A DNA stretch of 64,000 nt, taken from a virus. Positions 17,453 through 25,608 of this stretch are shown here, one piece after another; the stretch's first letter is position 1; each line of letters starts with the position of its first letter. The stretch spans positions 22,913 to 86,912 of the IMG/VR virus record IMGVR_UViG_3300042520_003271, one strand, 5' to 3'. The translations under genes and the position numbers were made by a program. The notes under the pieces are model-generated. The model was not told the origin of the DNA. It was given only the letters and a program-made list of their open reading frames with translations, and did no database searches.

Positions 17453-19410
17453 ATCGTTTTATATCCTTTCCGTATTAATAAATTCTTCGCGTCTGCGATT
17501 CTTGCAATGTCGGACATCGCTTTAAGAGTAGTTTCCAATTTTACGTTTTGGTCGTGAAATTTACGCCATTTGTCGCTTCTGGGATGATTCAAATGATATA
17601 GCGATACGCGACGATCATTTATGAAATTCCCGCCAGCAATCAATCTAGAATAGAAGTCGCAATCTTCGCAGCCATAGCCAGTATATGCTTCATAAAAACC
17701 GCCGATCTTACTGTAGTACTCTTTTGTACATGCTAACGATCCGCCTTCAAAATACGACACGTAACGGTCAAAATTTTGCGGCCTAAATACGCGCTTTTCG
17801 CGATTTATAATATTAGTATCATTTTCATCATAATAGCTAACATCTTTTCCCAGATGACAACTACTATTGAACAATAAGGTCTTATAAACTTCTGACGCAT
17901 AATAGTTTGGCACTAACATATCGGCGTCGTGTAAAATGAGAAAATCATCTTTTGCAATATCGACACCGCCATTAAAGGCTTTCGATTTATTAAATGGTTC
18001 TTCAGGTTCTGCATTTATTAGAAGATATTTCGACGGCAAGATCGATACTGCACTTATGGTAGATTTATGATCATGTTCTGATAATATAATGTTTATTGTG
18101 GGAAATAGTTGACCTTTAATGCTATCTATTACAGTAATAACTGATGCTGATCTATCTTGCGATCTATAAGGTATTACCACACTAATTGAATCTGTCTTCG
18201 AATCCTTTGAATGATTATATTTCTTAACTTCTCGATTCTTAAATATATTTCTAGCGAATTGTAACTTTTCACTTCTATCAGAAACTGAAGATTTTTCATT
18301 ATGTAATCTGAAATAGCGACTTGATCCAAATACATCAAAAAAACCACTAGTGCTATGTAGGCCAAAATCATTGAATTTCATCGACCAATCAACGTGTTCC
18401 ATCCCATATTGGCCATAGGCCTCATTAAAAAAGCCAATCTTTTCTACGGCCGATGTCTCATAAGCGAGAACAGCGCCCTGTGGCTGGTTATCGCTTTTTA
18501 ATAAATTGATACCTTTTATATTATATGGTTCGCCTATTGTGGCGCCATAGATGTTTTTTTCTCTATAGATAAAATGCTTAAAATCCGAGGCTACTATAGC
18601 ATCAGGGTAAAAATATTCCCATCCTGAGCTAGTTATTTCGACATCATCGTTTAGAATAATCCCGTATTTAAATCGTTGAAGACATTGTATAAGCCGATTA
18701 CTATTACCAGCTATGCCAAGATTTTTATCATTAAAAATAATGCAGAATCGATTAGACTCTGCAAGTTTATTTAAATATTTCTGTGTTTCTGGCTCTGTAC
18801 TACAATCATCGCTTATAAAAATGGTGGTCTTAGATAAATTCGTGTGCTTTATGATAGAATCGACTAATCGTTTCAGACTATGTTGTCTATTATATGAAAG
18901 TATCCCAACCCCGATATCATTGCTAATATTAATGATTCCTGATAAATTATCTGATTGCTCATAAATATGTGCATCTTTAGGGTTTGGTATAGACTTCCCT
19001 TTGAATTTGTTTTGGCTATCCTTTTGATTTGGCGATGTTGGTACCTTCTTTTGCCTGACGAAATTGGGCCTTTGGCTTCGGATTTGTGGTCTTTGGATTT
19101 CGGCTCTTTGTAAGTTTTGACGATTATTCTGGGTAGCTGGTATTGCTGGTTGGGTTTCTTGGCTTATCTTATTCGACTCTGTTTTATTTCTGCGTTCTAA
19201 TAAACTATTCGATTGTCTATTCTTAGTGTGATTAGTCGTATTACGCGTTCCTGTCGTTGGTGCTCTAGCGTGTACTAAATGCCCAGACGTAACATATTTG
19301 TCAAAGAAGTCTGGCAATAGAATCTTTTGGTTAGGCCGTACCAACACGACTTTACCTTGAGCGTCAAGTAATCTTTGGATATCCTTTTGATTATTAATAT
19401 ATAATTTCAT
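17449..19410 (-). CDS. Bidomain GT2 glycosyltransferase (653 aa)
   Basis: Two GT-A domains in one chain. Residues 1-50 form a small domain of unknown role. Residues about 50-160 are a disordered Asn/Gln/Arg-rich linker. Domain 1 (about 165-390) starts VGILSYNRQHSLKRLV and has the metal motif NDDV (Asp255, Asp256). Domain 2 (about 408-650) starts ISVVIPYRSQDRSAS, has HDAD (residues 494-497) and a C-terminal GGFYEAYTGYGCEDCDFYSRL, as in chondroitin-polymerase-like or galactosyltransferase-C domains. Such pairs often add two alternating sugars. It overlaps the genes on both sides by 4 nt, at the head of the glycan run. Confidence 0.8.
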   Translation of the reverse strand: MKLYINNQKDIQRLLDAQGKVVLVRPNQKILLPDFFDKYVTSGHLVHARAPTTGTRNTTNHTKNRQSNSLLERRNKTESNKISQETQPAIPATQNNRQNLQRAEIQRPQIRSQRPNFVRQKKVPTSPNQKDSQNKFKGKSIPNPKDAHIYEQSDNLSGIINISNDIGVGILSYNRQHSLKRLVDSIIKHTNLSKTTIFISDDCSTEPETQKYLNKLAESNRFCIIFNDKNLGIAGNSNRLIQCLQRFKYGIILNDDVEITSSGWEYFYPDAIVASDFKHFIYREKNIYGATIGEPYNIKGINLLKSDNQPQGAVLAYETSAVEKIGFFNEAYGQYGMEHVDWSMKFNDFGLHSTSGFFDVFGSSRYFRLHNEKSSVSDRSEKLQFARNIFKNREVKKYNHSKDSKTDSISVVIPYRSQDRSASVITVIDSIKGQLFPTINIILSEHDHKSTISAVSILPSKYLLINAEPEEPFNKSKAFNGGVDIAKDDFLILHDADMLVPNYYASEVYKTLLFNSSCHLGKDVSYYDENDTNIINREKRVFRPQNFDRYVSYFEGGSLACTKEYYSKIGGFYEAYTGYGCEDCDFYSRLIAGGNFINDRRVSLYHLNHPRSDKWRKFHDQNVKLETTLKAMSDIARIADAKNLLIRKGYKTI

Positions 19411-20084
19411 CTGCTTATTTTCACATATAAAGGTGTATAAAGACCCTTTTCTAGATTGTGATATTGTCTAAATCTAGATGGTTTTAATATTATATCCCCT
19501 TCATAAATACCATTACCAGTGCTAATGGCATTTAAAGCTCTTTCATCGATTGGTTCGACCTTTATAACTTCTTGCGTCTTCATTATTTTACTGAATAGAT
19601 CTCTTATCATCCCAGGCCCACACATCTTATTAATAGAAGTCTGCATATCAACCAAAATCATATCTTCATATGTGGTTCCTGAGAAGAAATATTGTGCCTG
19701 TTTTACCTTTATCATTTTCATAAAATTAATGAGGATTTGTACGTTATTAGCTAAAAATGCATCTGCCATTATCACTAACTTATTTTCTTTATCTAAAAGG
19801 TCTAGTTTATTACCAAACCAATCAGCAAAAAGGATCATGATATTGTCAGATTTTTCATCCTTTGATATTATGACCGATAGTCCTTCTAAGATATATGGTT
19901 TTATAACGTAAGACAAAGTATCTTTAATGGCTGGTAGGTAATCCTCTCCAAGCATTTCTGGATACTTTAAAACTGCTGGCGGTCTTGGCATTGTGGCTAG
20001 TGCATTTGGCTGGCTAGATATACCAGATTGACGCACTTGAGGAATAATCTCTTTGCTGGACGGCGTACTTCCCTTTCGGCGCAT
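19407..20084 (-). CDS. Unknown protein (225 aa)
   Basis: Not recognised. The ATG at 20082-20084 has AGAGG about 9 nt upstream, which puts its start 71 nt inside the previous gene in another frame; an internal ATG (MPRPPAVL) would shorten the overlap. The first 40 residues are polar and probably flexible. The rest looks globular, with helical stretches (LPAIKDTLSYVIKPYIL, ANNVQILINFMKMIKV) and a beta-rich C-terminus (DIILKPSRFRQYHNL). No cysteine cluster, membrane segment or catalytic motif. It overlaps the bidomain glycosyltransferase gene by 4 nt. Confidence 0.6.
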   Translation of the reverse strand: MRRKGSTPSSKEIIPQVRQSGISSQPNALATMPRPPAVLKYPEMLGEDYLPAIKDTLSYVIKPYILEGLSVIISKDEKSDNIMILFADWFGNKLDLLDKENKLVIMADAFLANNVQILINFMKMIKVKQAQYFFSGTTYEDMILVDMQTSINKMCGPGMIRDLFSKIMKTQEVIKVEPIDERALNAISTGNGIYEGDIILKPSRFRQYHNLEKGLYTPLYVKISR

Positions 20085-20364
20085 TTTTTATAGCCTCTAA
20101 TTTGATGACTTTGGTTTCTTTCTCCTGTTCGGAAGGAGATAGAGTAAAAAGAACAAAAGGCACGCTATTAAAAATTATGGATATTTCTTTGGTTTCTTTA
20201 TTGTAATTGGTTACCACACCACACCAAGTTGAAATCCAGCCAGACCAGACTAGAAAATCGCCGTAAGCTGGAACGTAATTAGTAAGATCACGATACTGTA
20301 TGAGTGGTGGTAGAACTACTTCACGCGATTTTGGTTCTGGTAAGTTTGTGGCCATAAATCTCAT
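20014..20364 (-). CDS. Unknown small beta-rich protein (116 aa)
   Basis: Not recognised. A central beta-rich part (YGDFLVWSGWISTWCGVVTNY, then KEISIIFNSVPFVLFTL) suggests a small barrel such as an SH3-like fold. The C-terminus is polar. It overlaps the preceding gene by 44 nt (35 nt if translation begins at the second Met, MATNLP) and the following gene by 71 nt. Neither start has a clear ribosome binding site, so expression probably depends on coupling to the upstream gene. Confidence 0.5.
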   Translation of the reverse strand: MRFMATNLPEPKSREVVLPPLIQYRDLTNYVPAYGDFLVWSGWISTWCGVVTNYNKETKEISIIFNSVPFVLFTLSPSEQEKETKVIKLEAIKNAPKGKYAVQQRDYSSSASIWYI

Positions 20365-20827
20365 AGTTGTATTGATAACCGTCTTCTAATTTCCAAGTTA
20401 TCAAAAGACCTTCTCTTGCTGCCCCCAACCAATGACTGATCAAATTATCTACCCAAGCTCTCATGGTGGTGCGATCTAACATTCTTGCTGGCTTTACTTC
20501 GATACCATTTACCATTGTCACGATTGGTTCTTCTTCAGAAATCTCGATAGTCTTTCTGACTATCTCCATACCTTCGATAAGATATTCGCGTCTCGTCTTT
20601 GATCTCGTTTTAGCAGTGACTTGGTAACGCTGATTAGGATTACCGTTTGGCACATCCATAAGCGTCACTATATCTATGTCTTTACTCGCTACTGATCTTG
20701 CAGGATCTAAATCTGATAGAATTATCTTAATATCATCGACAGTCCTAACCACCGTCGGTCTCATAACCTCTGGCGATAGCCGCAAATCTTCTCTGCTTTT
20801 TAACTGTTCTATTTCATCCATCTTCAT
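20321..20827 (-). CDS. Unknown protein (168 aa)
   Basis: Not recognised. An AAGGG sequence lies just before the first ATG (MKMDEIEQL), and the third codon is also ATG. The chain is charged and mixed alpha/beta, with a central basic stretch (TAKTRSKTRREYLIEGM) and a C-terminal YQYNYEIYGHKLTRTKI. A Trp-containing helix AWVDNLISHWLGAAREG is visible. It overlaps the DUF1360-like gene upstream by 14 nt and the next gene by 44 nt. No motif suggests an activity. Confidence 0.55.
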   Translation of the reverse strand: MKMDEIEQLKSREDLRLSPEVMRPTVVRTVDDIKIILSDLDPARSVASKDIDIVTLMDVPNGNPNQRYQVTAKTRSKTRREYLIEGMEIVRKTIEISEEEPIVTMVNGIEVKPARMLDRTTMRAWVDNLISHWLGAAREGLLITWKLEDGYQYNYEIYGHKLTRTKIA

Positions 20828-21233
20828 TGACCCTTTTGTACCCGAGATTTATTTCGAAATATTTCGCTCTTCCTCTTCTAGCATATTCAAAGAGCACATG
20901 ATAAAAATTAGCAAAGCCGTGCACCACGAATACCATAATAATATAATTCAGATAAAAGTTTTCATTTATTAAAGCTGGCGTCAACCAAGACAAAGAAATA
21001 CTTACCCATACCGACATACAGTAGCCGCATTGAAACACACTATCCAAGAACCACCACAGTCCATAGTTAGAAATGCTAGTTATGTTTTTATCTCTTAAGA
21101 TATCTCTAAATGGTTGGACCAACTTACTAGCAACTAATATCTCGGTAATTCTCTCGGCGGCAACACTAATTAGTGCTAGGCAAATTAAATCTGCTATCAC
21201 GATAAGATTTTCCTGCAGTTGTTGTTCGAACAT
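20814..21233 (-). CDS. DUF1360-like membrane protein (139 aa)
   Basis: Membrane protein with three hydrophobic stretches: residues about 10-25 (IVIADLICLALISVAA), about 64-85 around QCGYCMSVWVSISLSW, and about 95-115 (YIIMVFVVHGFANFYHVLF). The CGYCMSVW sequence matches the C..C...W signature of the DUF1360 family found in phages and bacteria, whose function is unknown. The C-terminus is basic. Its start lies 37 nt inside the previous gene and it overlaps the next by 14 nt. It may sit in the host inner membrane; a role in lysis or superinfection control is only a guess. Confidence 0.7.
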   Translation of the reverse strand: MFEQQLQENLIVIADLICLALISVAAERITEILVASKLVQPFRDILRDKNITSISNYGLWWFLDSVFQCGYCMSVWVSISLSWLTPALINENFYLNYIIMVFVVHGFANFYHVLFEYARRGRAKYFEINLGYKRVNEDG

Positions 21234-21463
21234 TGAATTCTTTGACGTCCAGAAATATTTACACGAATTGTATGGCTATCGCATTTTGGGCACTTAATGA
21301 TGTTAGGTGCCGCAACTGATGCCATAGGCACGATCTCTGGCCTAGAAGCGCTTTTAAGCTGTATGACTCTCTGCGGCCGATTTTGCTCGGCAGCCTGTGG
21401 TCTAACTTGTTCGGTCACTGGTTGTGACCTTTGCACTCCGCTTGATCCGCATCCACATCCCAT
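21197..21463 (-). CDS. Small zinc-ribbon protein (88 aa)
   Basis: The N-terminus MGCGCGSSG is followed by a Gln/Arg/Pro-rich flexible segment. A C-terminal zinc ribbon has CPKCDSHTIRVN and CSNNNCRKIL, giving a likely four-Cys site (CxxC then CxxxxC). Nucleic acid or protein binding is possible. It starts 2 nt after the stop of the 49-aa Cys-rich gene and overlaps the DUF1360-like gene by 37 nt. The resemblance between MGCGCGSS here and MGCCGH upstream suggests two related small proteins. Confidence 0.65.
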   Translation of the reverse strand: MGCGCGSSGVQRSQPVTEQVRPQAAEQNRPQRVIQLKSASRPEIVPMASVAAPNIIKCPKCDSHTIRVNISGRQRIQCSNNNCRKILS

Positions 21464-21465
21464 AA

Positions 21466-21615
21466 TTACACCCTATGCCTATCGATTTTGGTCGGGTATT
21501 TTGGTGGTGTTTTTCTGACATCTAAACGATCAATCACTGGTTTATGTTTAGCTGCAGACACCCTCTCGATATTATTAATCGGTATTACTCTGGTTTTATG
21601 TCCGCAGCAGCCCAT
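21466..21615 (-). CDS. Tiny Cys/His protein starting MGCCGH (49 aa)
   Basis: A 49-residue open frame beginning MGCCGHKTRVIPINNIE and ending KYPTKIDRHRV. AGGAG lies 8 nt before the ATG, and the stop codon falls 2 nt before the next gene, so it fits the tight operon spacing. The N-terminal Cys-Cys-Gly-His could bind metal. The remainder is basic with no recognised motif. No homologue is known to me; it may belong with the next gene (MGCGCGSS). Confidence 0.6.
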   Translation of the reverse strand: MGCCGHKTRVIPINNIERVSAAKHKPVIDRLDVRKTPPKYPTKIDRHRV

Positions 21616-21630
21616 GAAGTTCTCCTATTT

Positions 21631-22302
21631 TTATGTTTCCACGAAAAATGAAGTGGGGTCAATGTTGGATGCAAAATCCTTCCATCTACAGAAATACAAA
21701 GATGGTAATTGTAGAGACTCAAAGACCTTATTATTTTTGGAGTGGCTAACGTTTAGGGATATTTTGGGCGCGATATGGTAATACCCATATGAAATACTCG
21801 GGAACCAAATCGGTTGATTTACTTCTAAAGATTTAGCATAATTTGCAGCTGCTAAAACACTGGGCTTTAAGATGTTATATAAGAACAATCGCTGGTCAAC
21901 AGCGACCCAATCAAAGTTGGCGTGAGGCTTAAAAAATAGCATCGGAAAAAATAATCGTTTAAATACTGTTTCTAATATAGTGCAATCATATGTTGCTTGG
22001 TGCCACCAACTTGTAAAGATCGTAGTTTCATGGCTACTTAACAATGCGTCAAGACTGAAACCATGGCCAGATTTGGCCTCAATGGAGCAATGTACCATCC
22101 CTTTCACAGGTATAACATCAGCAGTGGATTCACGTTCGACCACTGTTGCGTCTCGACCTTCGACTCTTCGCCTTCTGAACTCGACTCCTGTCCAGTCAGT
22201 TAAAAGGTGAGCTACTCGCCGTTCTAATGTCTTACCTTTTCTAACATTAGATTTACCTATTCTCGACCTGTCCGGTTTTTTCGTCGTTTCTTCTTCTGGC
22301 AT
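21631..22302 (-). CDS. PD-(D/E)XK nuclease, resolvase-like (223 aa)
   Basis: Probable endonuclease of the PD-(D/E)XK fold, resembling Hjc-type Holliday-junction resolvases. Motifs fit: RKGKTLERRVAHLL with Glu27, then TADV with Asp62, then IEAKS with Glu75 and Lys77. The Arg-rich RRRRVEGR between them is typical of DNA contact. After residue 100 the chain is aromatic and does not resemble a standard resolvase, so the C-terminal half may recognise a particular substrate. GAAGG precedes the ATG. A 103-nt gap upstream may hold a promoter. Resolution of recombination intermediates or genome packaging are likely roles. Confidence 0.75.
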   Translation of the reverse strand: MPEEETTKKPDRSRIGKSNVRKGKTLERRVAHLLTDWTGVEFRRRRVEGRDATVVERESTADVIPVKGMVHCSIEAKSGHGFSLDALLSSHETTIFTSWWHQATYDCTILETVFKRLFFPMLFFKPHANFDWVAVDQRLFLYNILKPSVLAAANYAKSLEVNQPIWFPSISYGYYHIAPKISLNVSHSKNNKVFESLQLPSLYFCRWKDFASNIDPTSFFVET

Positions 22303-22405
22303 TTGGCGCTAGCCTTCACGGGGATTCCGTAGTATAATAGATAATATATTCCGCCATCAGTTGTTACCAATGATACAATACGGAAGTAATTCTTAATTAC
22401 TTACA

Positions 22406-22681
22406 TCAAGCGGAATTGACTTGTGATTGATTATATGTGATTATAATTGATTGGTCGATATGACTGACTACGAAGTTATCGTCTGCCTCTAACTTAATAA
22501 AATCCTTCATCGTAGGATAACCAGACGAATTAGGAACTGCGGCGTCAGGGATAACCAAAAATTCCATGCTTGTGGATTTCATGGTATTGATAGAAGCGCT
22601 GGGACCGCTTTTGTCGATCCTAGCGCCGTTGATATCAACTGTGAATAAACCCAAACGTACAAAATGTACACCAATAGCCAT
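22406..22681 (-). CDS. Unknown small protein (91 aa)
   Basis: Not recognised. GAGGTC precedes the ATG and the gene starts 11 nt after the stop of the gp32-like gene, so the two may be cotranscribed. The N-terminal half is beta-rich (VHFVRLGLFTVDINGARID), followed by SMEFLVIPDAAVPNS and a helical-beta C-terminus (FVVSHIDQSIIITYNQ). No cysteines or catalytic motif. Position next to the ssDNA-binding gene hints at a DNA-metabolism accessory role but nothing in the sequence proves it. Confidence 0.6.
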   Translation of the reverse strand: MAIGVHFVRLGLFTVDINGARIDKSGPSASINTMKSTSMEFLVIPDAAVPNSSGYPTMKDFIKLEADDNFVVSHIDQSIIITYNQSQVNSA

Positions 22682-22692
22682 TGTCGGACCTC

Positions 22693-23646
22693 TTAATCGT
22701 CATTAAGCTGCCCAAGCAGATTATCGATTTCCGTATCGGAAGTCGCACTGTTGGGTTTACTTATTTTTTCCCCTGCACCCTTTGCTGGTGCTGGCTTCGC
22801 TGGTGTTTTACCTTCCAACTCATCAACATCAAAACTAGTATCAGCCTTGTTGTTGCTAGGAGGGGTATATTCATCACCATTGATAACACTATTAAGGAGT
22901 GATTTAAGAGCATCAGCGTCAGGCATCTGGACCTTTTCCCAAAGATTTACTCTAAGCTTTAGAAGGGCCGCTAACCCTTTAGGATTAGGCTTACCGTCAG
23001 CATCGACGACCATTGGGCCTGATTTTTCTTTTCTAAAAGCGCTGGTAGCATAGCTATTATTCTTGCCCTGTTTAAGGACAGATAATTCAAATAAACTACC
23101 ATTGTTTTCATCAAAGAAAGCACCAAATGCTTCTGGCTCATCTGGGTCGCCACAATCCTCACGCTCTAGTGCCTGAGACCATAGCTTAAAACAGGTAGAG
23201 GTGGCATTAAAGAATTTTACCTTGCCTCTGAGCTCTTCTGGATTACCTTTCCAGTTGGTGAAGTAGACATTAACAAGATAATTCTCAGAAGGCATCCAAT
23301 CGGATCGGATCTTTCGTCTCTTGTCTTCGTCTTTCTCATCACGCATTTGATCAAACCCGAACTGGCAGACTGGGCATTTTTCAGCCGATCCTGCTGCTCT
23401 AGGGCATGGGTGGGGGCGATTATTTATCCAATGTGAACCATGTTTTATATAAAACAAGTCCATCGCTTTTTTCACCACACCGCTTTTAAGAGCATCACCT
23501 TCAAGAAGCGGCGGCAAAACATAGAATCTATATTTAATAGGCTCTGTCGTGCTTTCGTTCTTTTTGGGGCGGAATTCATCCGCATCCATTTGCTTTCCAG
23601 TCATCTGATTTAACTTTTTGCGCATTGCATCAATATCGTATGCCAT
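22693..23646 (-). CDS. gp32-like single-stranded DNA-binding protein (317 aa)
   Basis: Homologue of the T4 gp32 ssDNA-binding protein, which coats single strands in replication and recombination. Features match: a basic N-terminal tail for cooperative binding (MRKKLNQMTGKQMD), an OB-fold core, and a zinc site with Cys81-x9-Cys91-x2-Cys94 (C-x9-C-x2-C as in T4 gp32) and a nearby His at 69, 72 or 79. A Pro/Ala linker (KTPAKPAPAKG) leads to an acidic C-terminus (DTEIDNLLGQLNDD) that would recruit partners. AAGGTG precedes the ATG. It lies between the UvsY-like gene and an unknown small gene. Confidence 0.88.
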   Translation of the reverse strand: MAYDIDAMRKKLNQMTGKQMDADEFRPKKNESTTEPIKYRFYVLPPLLEGDALKSGVVKKAMDLFYIKHGSHWINNRPHPCPRAAGSAEKCPVCQFGFDQMRDEKDEDKRRKIRSDWMPSENYLVNVYFTNWKGNPEELRGKVKFFNATSTCFKLWSQALEREDCGDPDEPEAFGAFFDENNGSLFELSVLKQGKNNSYATSAFRKEKSGPMVVDADGKPNPKGLAALLKLRVNLWEKVQMPDADALKSLLNSVINGDEYTPPSNNKADTSFDVDELEGKTPAKPAPAKGAGEKISKPNSATSDTEIDNLLGQLNDD

Positions 23647-23654
23647 ATTGCACC

Positions 23655-24173
23655 TTATCTTTCTAATTTTTTAAAACCAGCCAGTGTTCTTGCCAATTCG
23701 GCTTTCATTTTTATAGCTTCGACCATGTTATACAGCTTACCGGCTTTCATCTGTATTTCACTATACGAGATCTCGGCTTTGGTTAATAATGTATCAGCTT
23801 CAACGATACTTTTAATCTGATCAACAGTCAATTTTACATTATTTGTCCTAGCTTCTTCCAGAACCGCTTTTGTCGCTTCGGCCCTCCTTACTTTGAGTTT
23901 ACGTTCAGCGATCGCCACGCCTAATCTAACTTCTGAATACACTGCAGACCAAAAGGCGAATTGGGCTGGAATATCACAGATATTCTCTTCGAGAGTCTCA
24001 TAATCTATGTCGACATTTGCCAACATATCGACAGTGATTACCTTATAGACGGGTTTATTATTTTCATCAAGCCTCTCGATAACTTGAAGCTTTACATTGA
24101 ATTTAAACAATGATGAATTAATAAGCTCGCGGGGCACATTAGCCAGTACCCAATCACGGTTCTCGTTTTCCAT
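23655..24173 (-). CDS. UvsY-like recombination mediator candidate (172 aa)
   Basis: The C-terminal two thirds are strongly helical and charged: AFWSAVYSEVRLGVAIAERK, VRRAEATKAVLEEAR, then ADTLLTKAEISYSEIQMKAG and KLYNMVEAIKMKAELAR. This resembles the helical layout of T4 UvsY (Trp in the first helix, basic repeat helices, a turn, then two C-terminal helices), the protein that loads recombinase onto gp32-coated DNA. The N-terminal 70 residues are beta-rich and not in UvsY. The neighbours fit: the gp32-like gene is 8 nt downstream and RecA is in the same block. The call rests on pattern and context only. Confidence 0.5.
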   Translation of the reverse strand: MENENRDWVLANVPRELINSSLFKFNVKLQVIERLDENNKPVYKVITVDMLANVDIDYETLEENICDIPAQFAFWSAVYSEVRLGVAIAERKLKVRRAEATKAVLEEARTNNVKLTVDQIKSIVEADTLLTKAEISYSEIQMKAGKLYNMVEAIKMKAELARTLAGFKKLER

Positions 24174-24435
24174 CGTTGAATAATTCCTTGTTAAAACCTA
24201 CCGTCTTATTCTTTGGTAATACATCATCACTATTAGATGATTTATCTCCAGACCAATTACCCCTACTAAATGATTTATTAGTAATTTCGTTAACGATACT
24301 ATTCCTGATCGTTTTCCTTATATGTTCTTTGCGCCCTTCGTCGAAGCGGCGTTGTGCCTCGATTTTACGTTTTGCTCGCAAAAGAGACTTTTCCTTAGCT
24401 CTCTGACGTATCTTCTGCAGTTTCTTGTTGTTCAT
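24154..24435 (-). CDS. Small basic protein (93 aa)
   Basis: Not recognised. The start is assigned to the ATG at 24433-24435 (MNNKKLQKIRQRAKEKSLL) because AGAGGG lies a few nt upstream; the frame is open for 16 further codons without a ribosome site. The N-terminal half is a highly basic helix (QRAKEKSLLRAKRKIEAQRR), followed by a Ser/Asn-rich tail. It probably binds nucleic acid. It overlaps the polymerase-like gene by 41 nt and the UvsY-like gene by 20 nt. Confidence 0.6.
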   Translation of the reverse strand: MNNKKLQKIRQRAKEKSLLRAKRKIEAQRRFDEGRKEHIRKTIRNSIVNEITNKSFSRGNWSGDKSSNSDDVLPKNKTVGFNKELFNDGKREP

Positions 24436-25594
24436 GTTCCCTCTGTATATTACTGTATTTATATTCTCGCCATTTCTTACCAATGCCGTATCTTAAAGGA
24501 AAATAAATATCTCTATCTATCAGCCCATCAAGCGGTTTCGACATAATCGATTTTACACTATTTATCATATATTGTATACTGCTCCGGTCGTTTTCACAAG
24601 ACATTACTAAAGAATCATGGATATCGCATATAATATGTCTTGGAAATAAAGCATTAACTTTTGTAATAGTGTTTTGCATAGCATGGGCTATAGACCCTTG
24701 TAAAACACCATTTATGCCTGATAATATTGTCTTTTCCTTTGGTATAACAAATTTACGGCCTAATAAAGTTTCTAAAGGTACATCCTCAGTCAATTTATGC
24801 GCACATTCAATAAGCCAAGTCTTTAGGTCGCCATAACATATGTCAAATATGCCACTATCGAAATTAAGAGAATTTATCGCTTTAAGAAGAGCTATCTTAC
24901 TGTCTTTGCGGTCTGTAAACATATTACCGGCACGATCAAAAAGATACTCGTAGGGATCACCATGCCTGAAAGCAGATTCCAATTCATCGTCTCCGGAAAC
25001 TACCGATGCGATTCTAAGATCGGCGCAGATCCAGTCGAAATGCAACAATACTTTATCCTCAAAACTCCCGTCCCTTGTGATGAAATCAGGCATGTTATAG
25101 CCTTGAATATTAAAACCTGTGCATTTGCTTCTGCCAGTAAAAGTGTCATGCGACCAAGATGATTTCAGTGGTGTATAATTTACATAAATTGGTAAATCTG
25201 AAAGCTTATCATAAACGCAACCAGCGTCGAATAATAGTTTTTTATATGGTTCTTGAACAGAAGCATCTGTGGATGCTAAAAATTCATCGAGGGCACTTGT
25301 TTCATGAATTATTTGGTTATGATCGAAGATGTTGTCGGCGATAGCTCTATTGCTATAACCCATAGCGGCGATCAGTGATGCGCGATCGTTTGTGACTATC
25401 GCGCATCTGGTGCTAACCGCATGATCGAATAATGTTTTAATCTTGGACTGGTCTATTCTAATATCACTTATGCATTTTGTGTTGCTATTATCAAAAAGGA
25501 TTTGTTTATATATCTTTTGGTCGCGTTTTATACCTATGATGGCTGGATATGCGACTTGTCTTCCTCTTTTGATAGCGAATAGAATTGGCTTCAT
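24395..25594 (-). CDS. A-family DNA polymerase domain, stand-alone (399 aa)
   Basis: A compact PolA-type polymerase. TGRSKCTGFNIQG (about 153-165) matches the family TGR...NLQ element. Motif A is HFDWICADLRIASVVSGDDE with catalytic Asp187. Motif B is weak, with KAIN after Lys238 and later YG. INGVLQGSIAHAM matches the NAPIQG element, and motif C is CDIHDSL with His326 and Asp327. There is no visible 3'-5' exonuclease domain and no room for a 5' nuclease; the first 130 residues are unrecognised. It lies in the ssDNA-binding/helicase block and coexists with a split C-family polymerase. It may act in repair, gap filling or recombination synthesis. Confidence 0.78.
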   Translation of the reverse strand: MKPILFAIKRGRQVAYPAIIGIKRDQKIYKQILFDNSNTKCISDIRIDQSKIKTLFDHAVSTRCAIVTNDRASLIAAMGYSNRAIADNIFDHNQIIHETSALDEFLASTDASVQEPYKKLLFDAGCVYDKLSDLPIYVNYTPLKSSWSHDTFTGRSKCTGFNIQGYNMPDFITRDGSFEDKVLLHFDWICADLRIASVVSGDDELESAFRHGDPYEYLFDRAGNMFTDRKDSKIALLKAINSLNFDSGIFDICYGDLKTWLIECAHKLTEDVPLETLLGRKFVIPKEKTILSGINGVLQGSIAHAMQNTITKVNALFPRHIICDIHDSLVMSCENDRSSIQYMINSVKSIMSKPLDGLIDRDIYFPLRYGIGKKWREYKYSNIQREHEQQETAEDTSES

Positions 25595-25608
25595 AATGAA
25601 TCAATACA

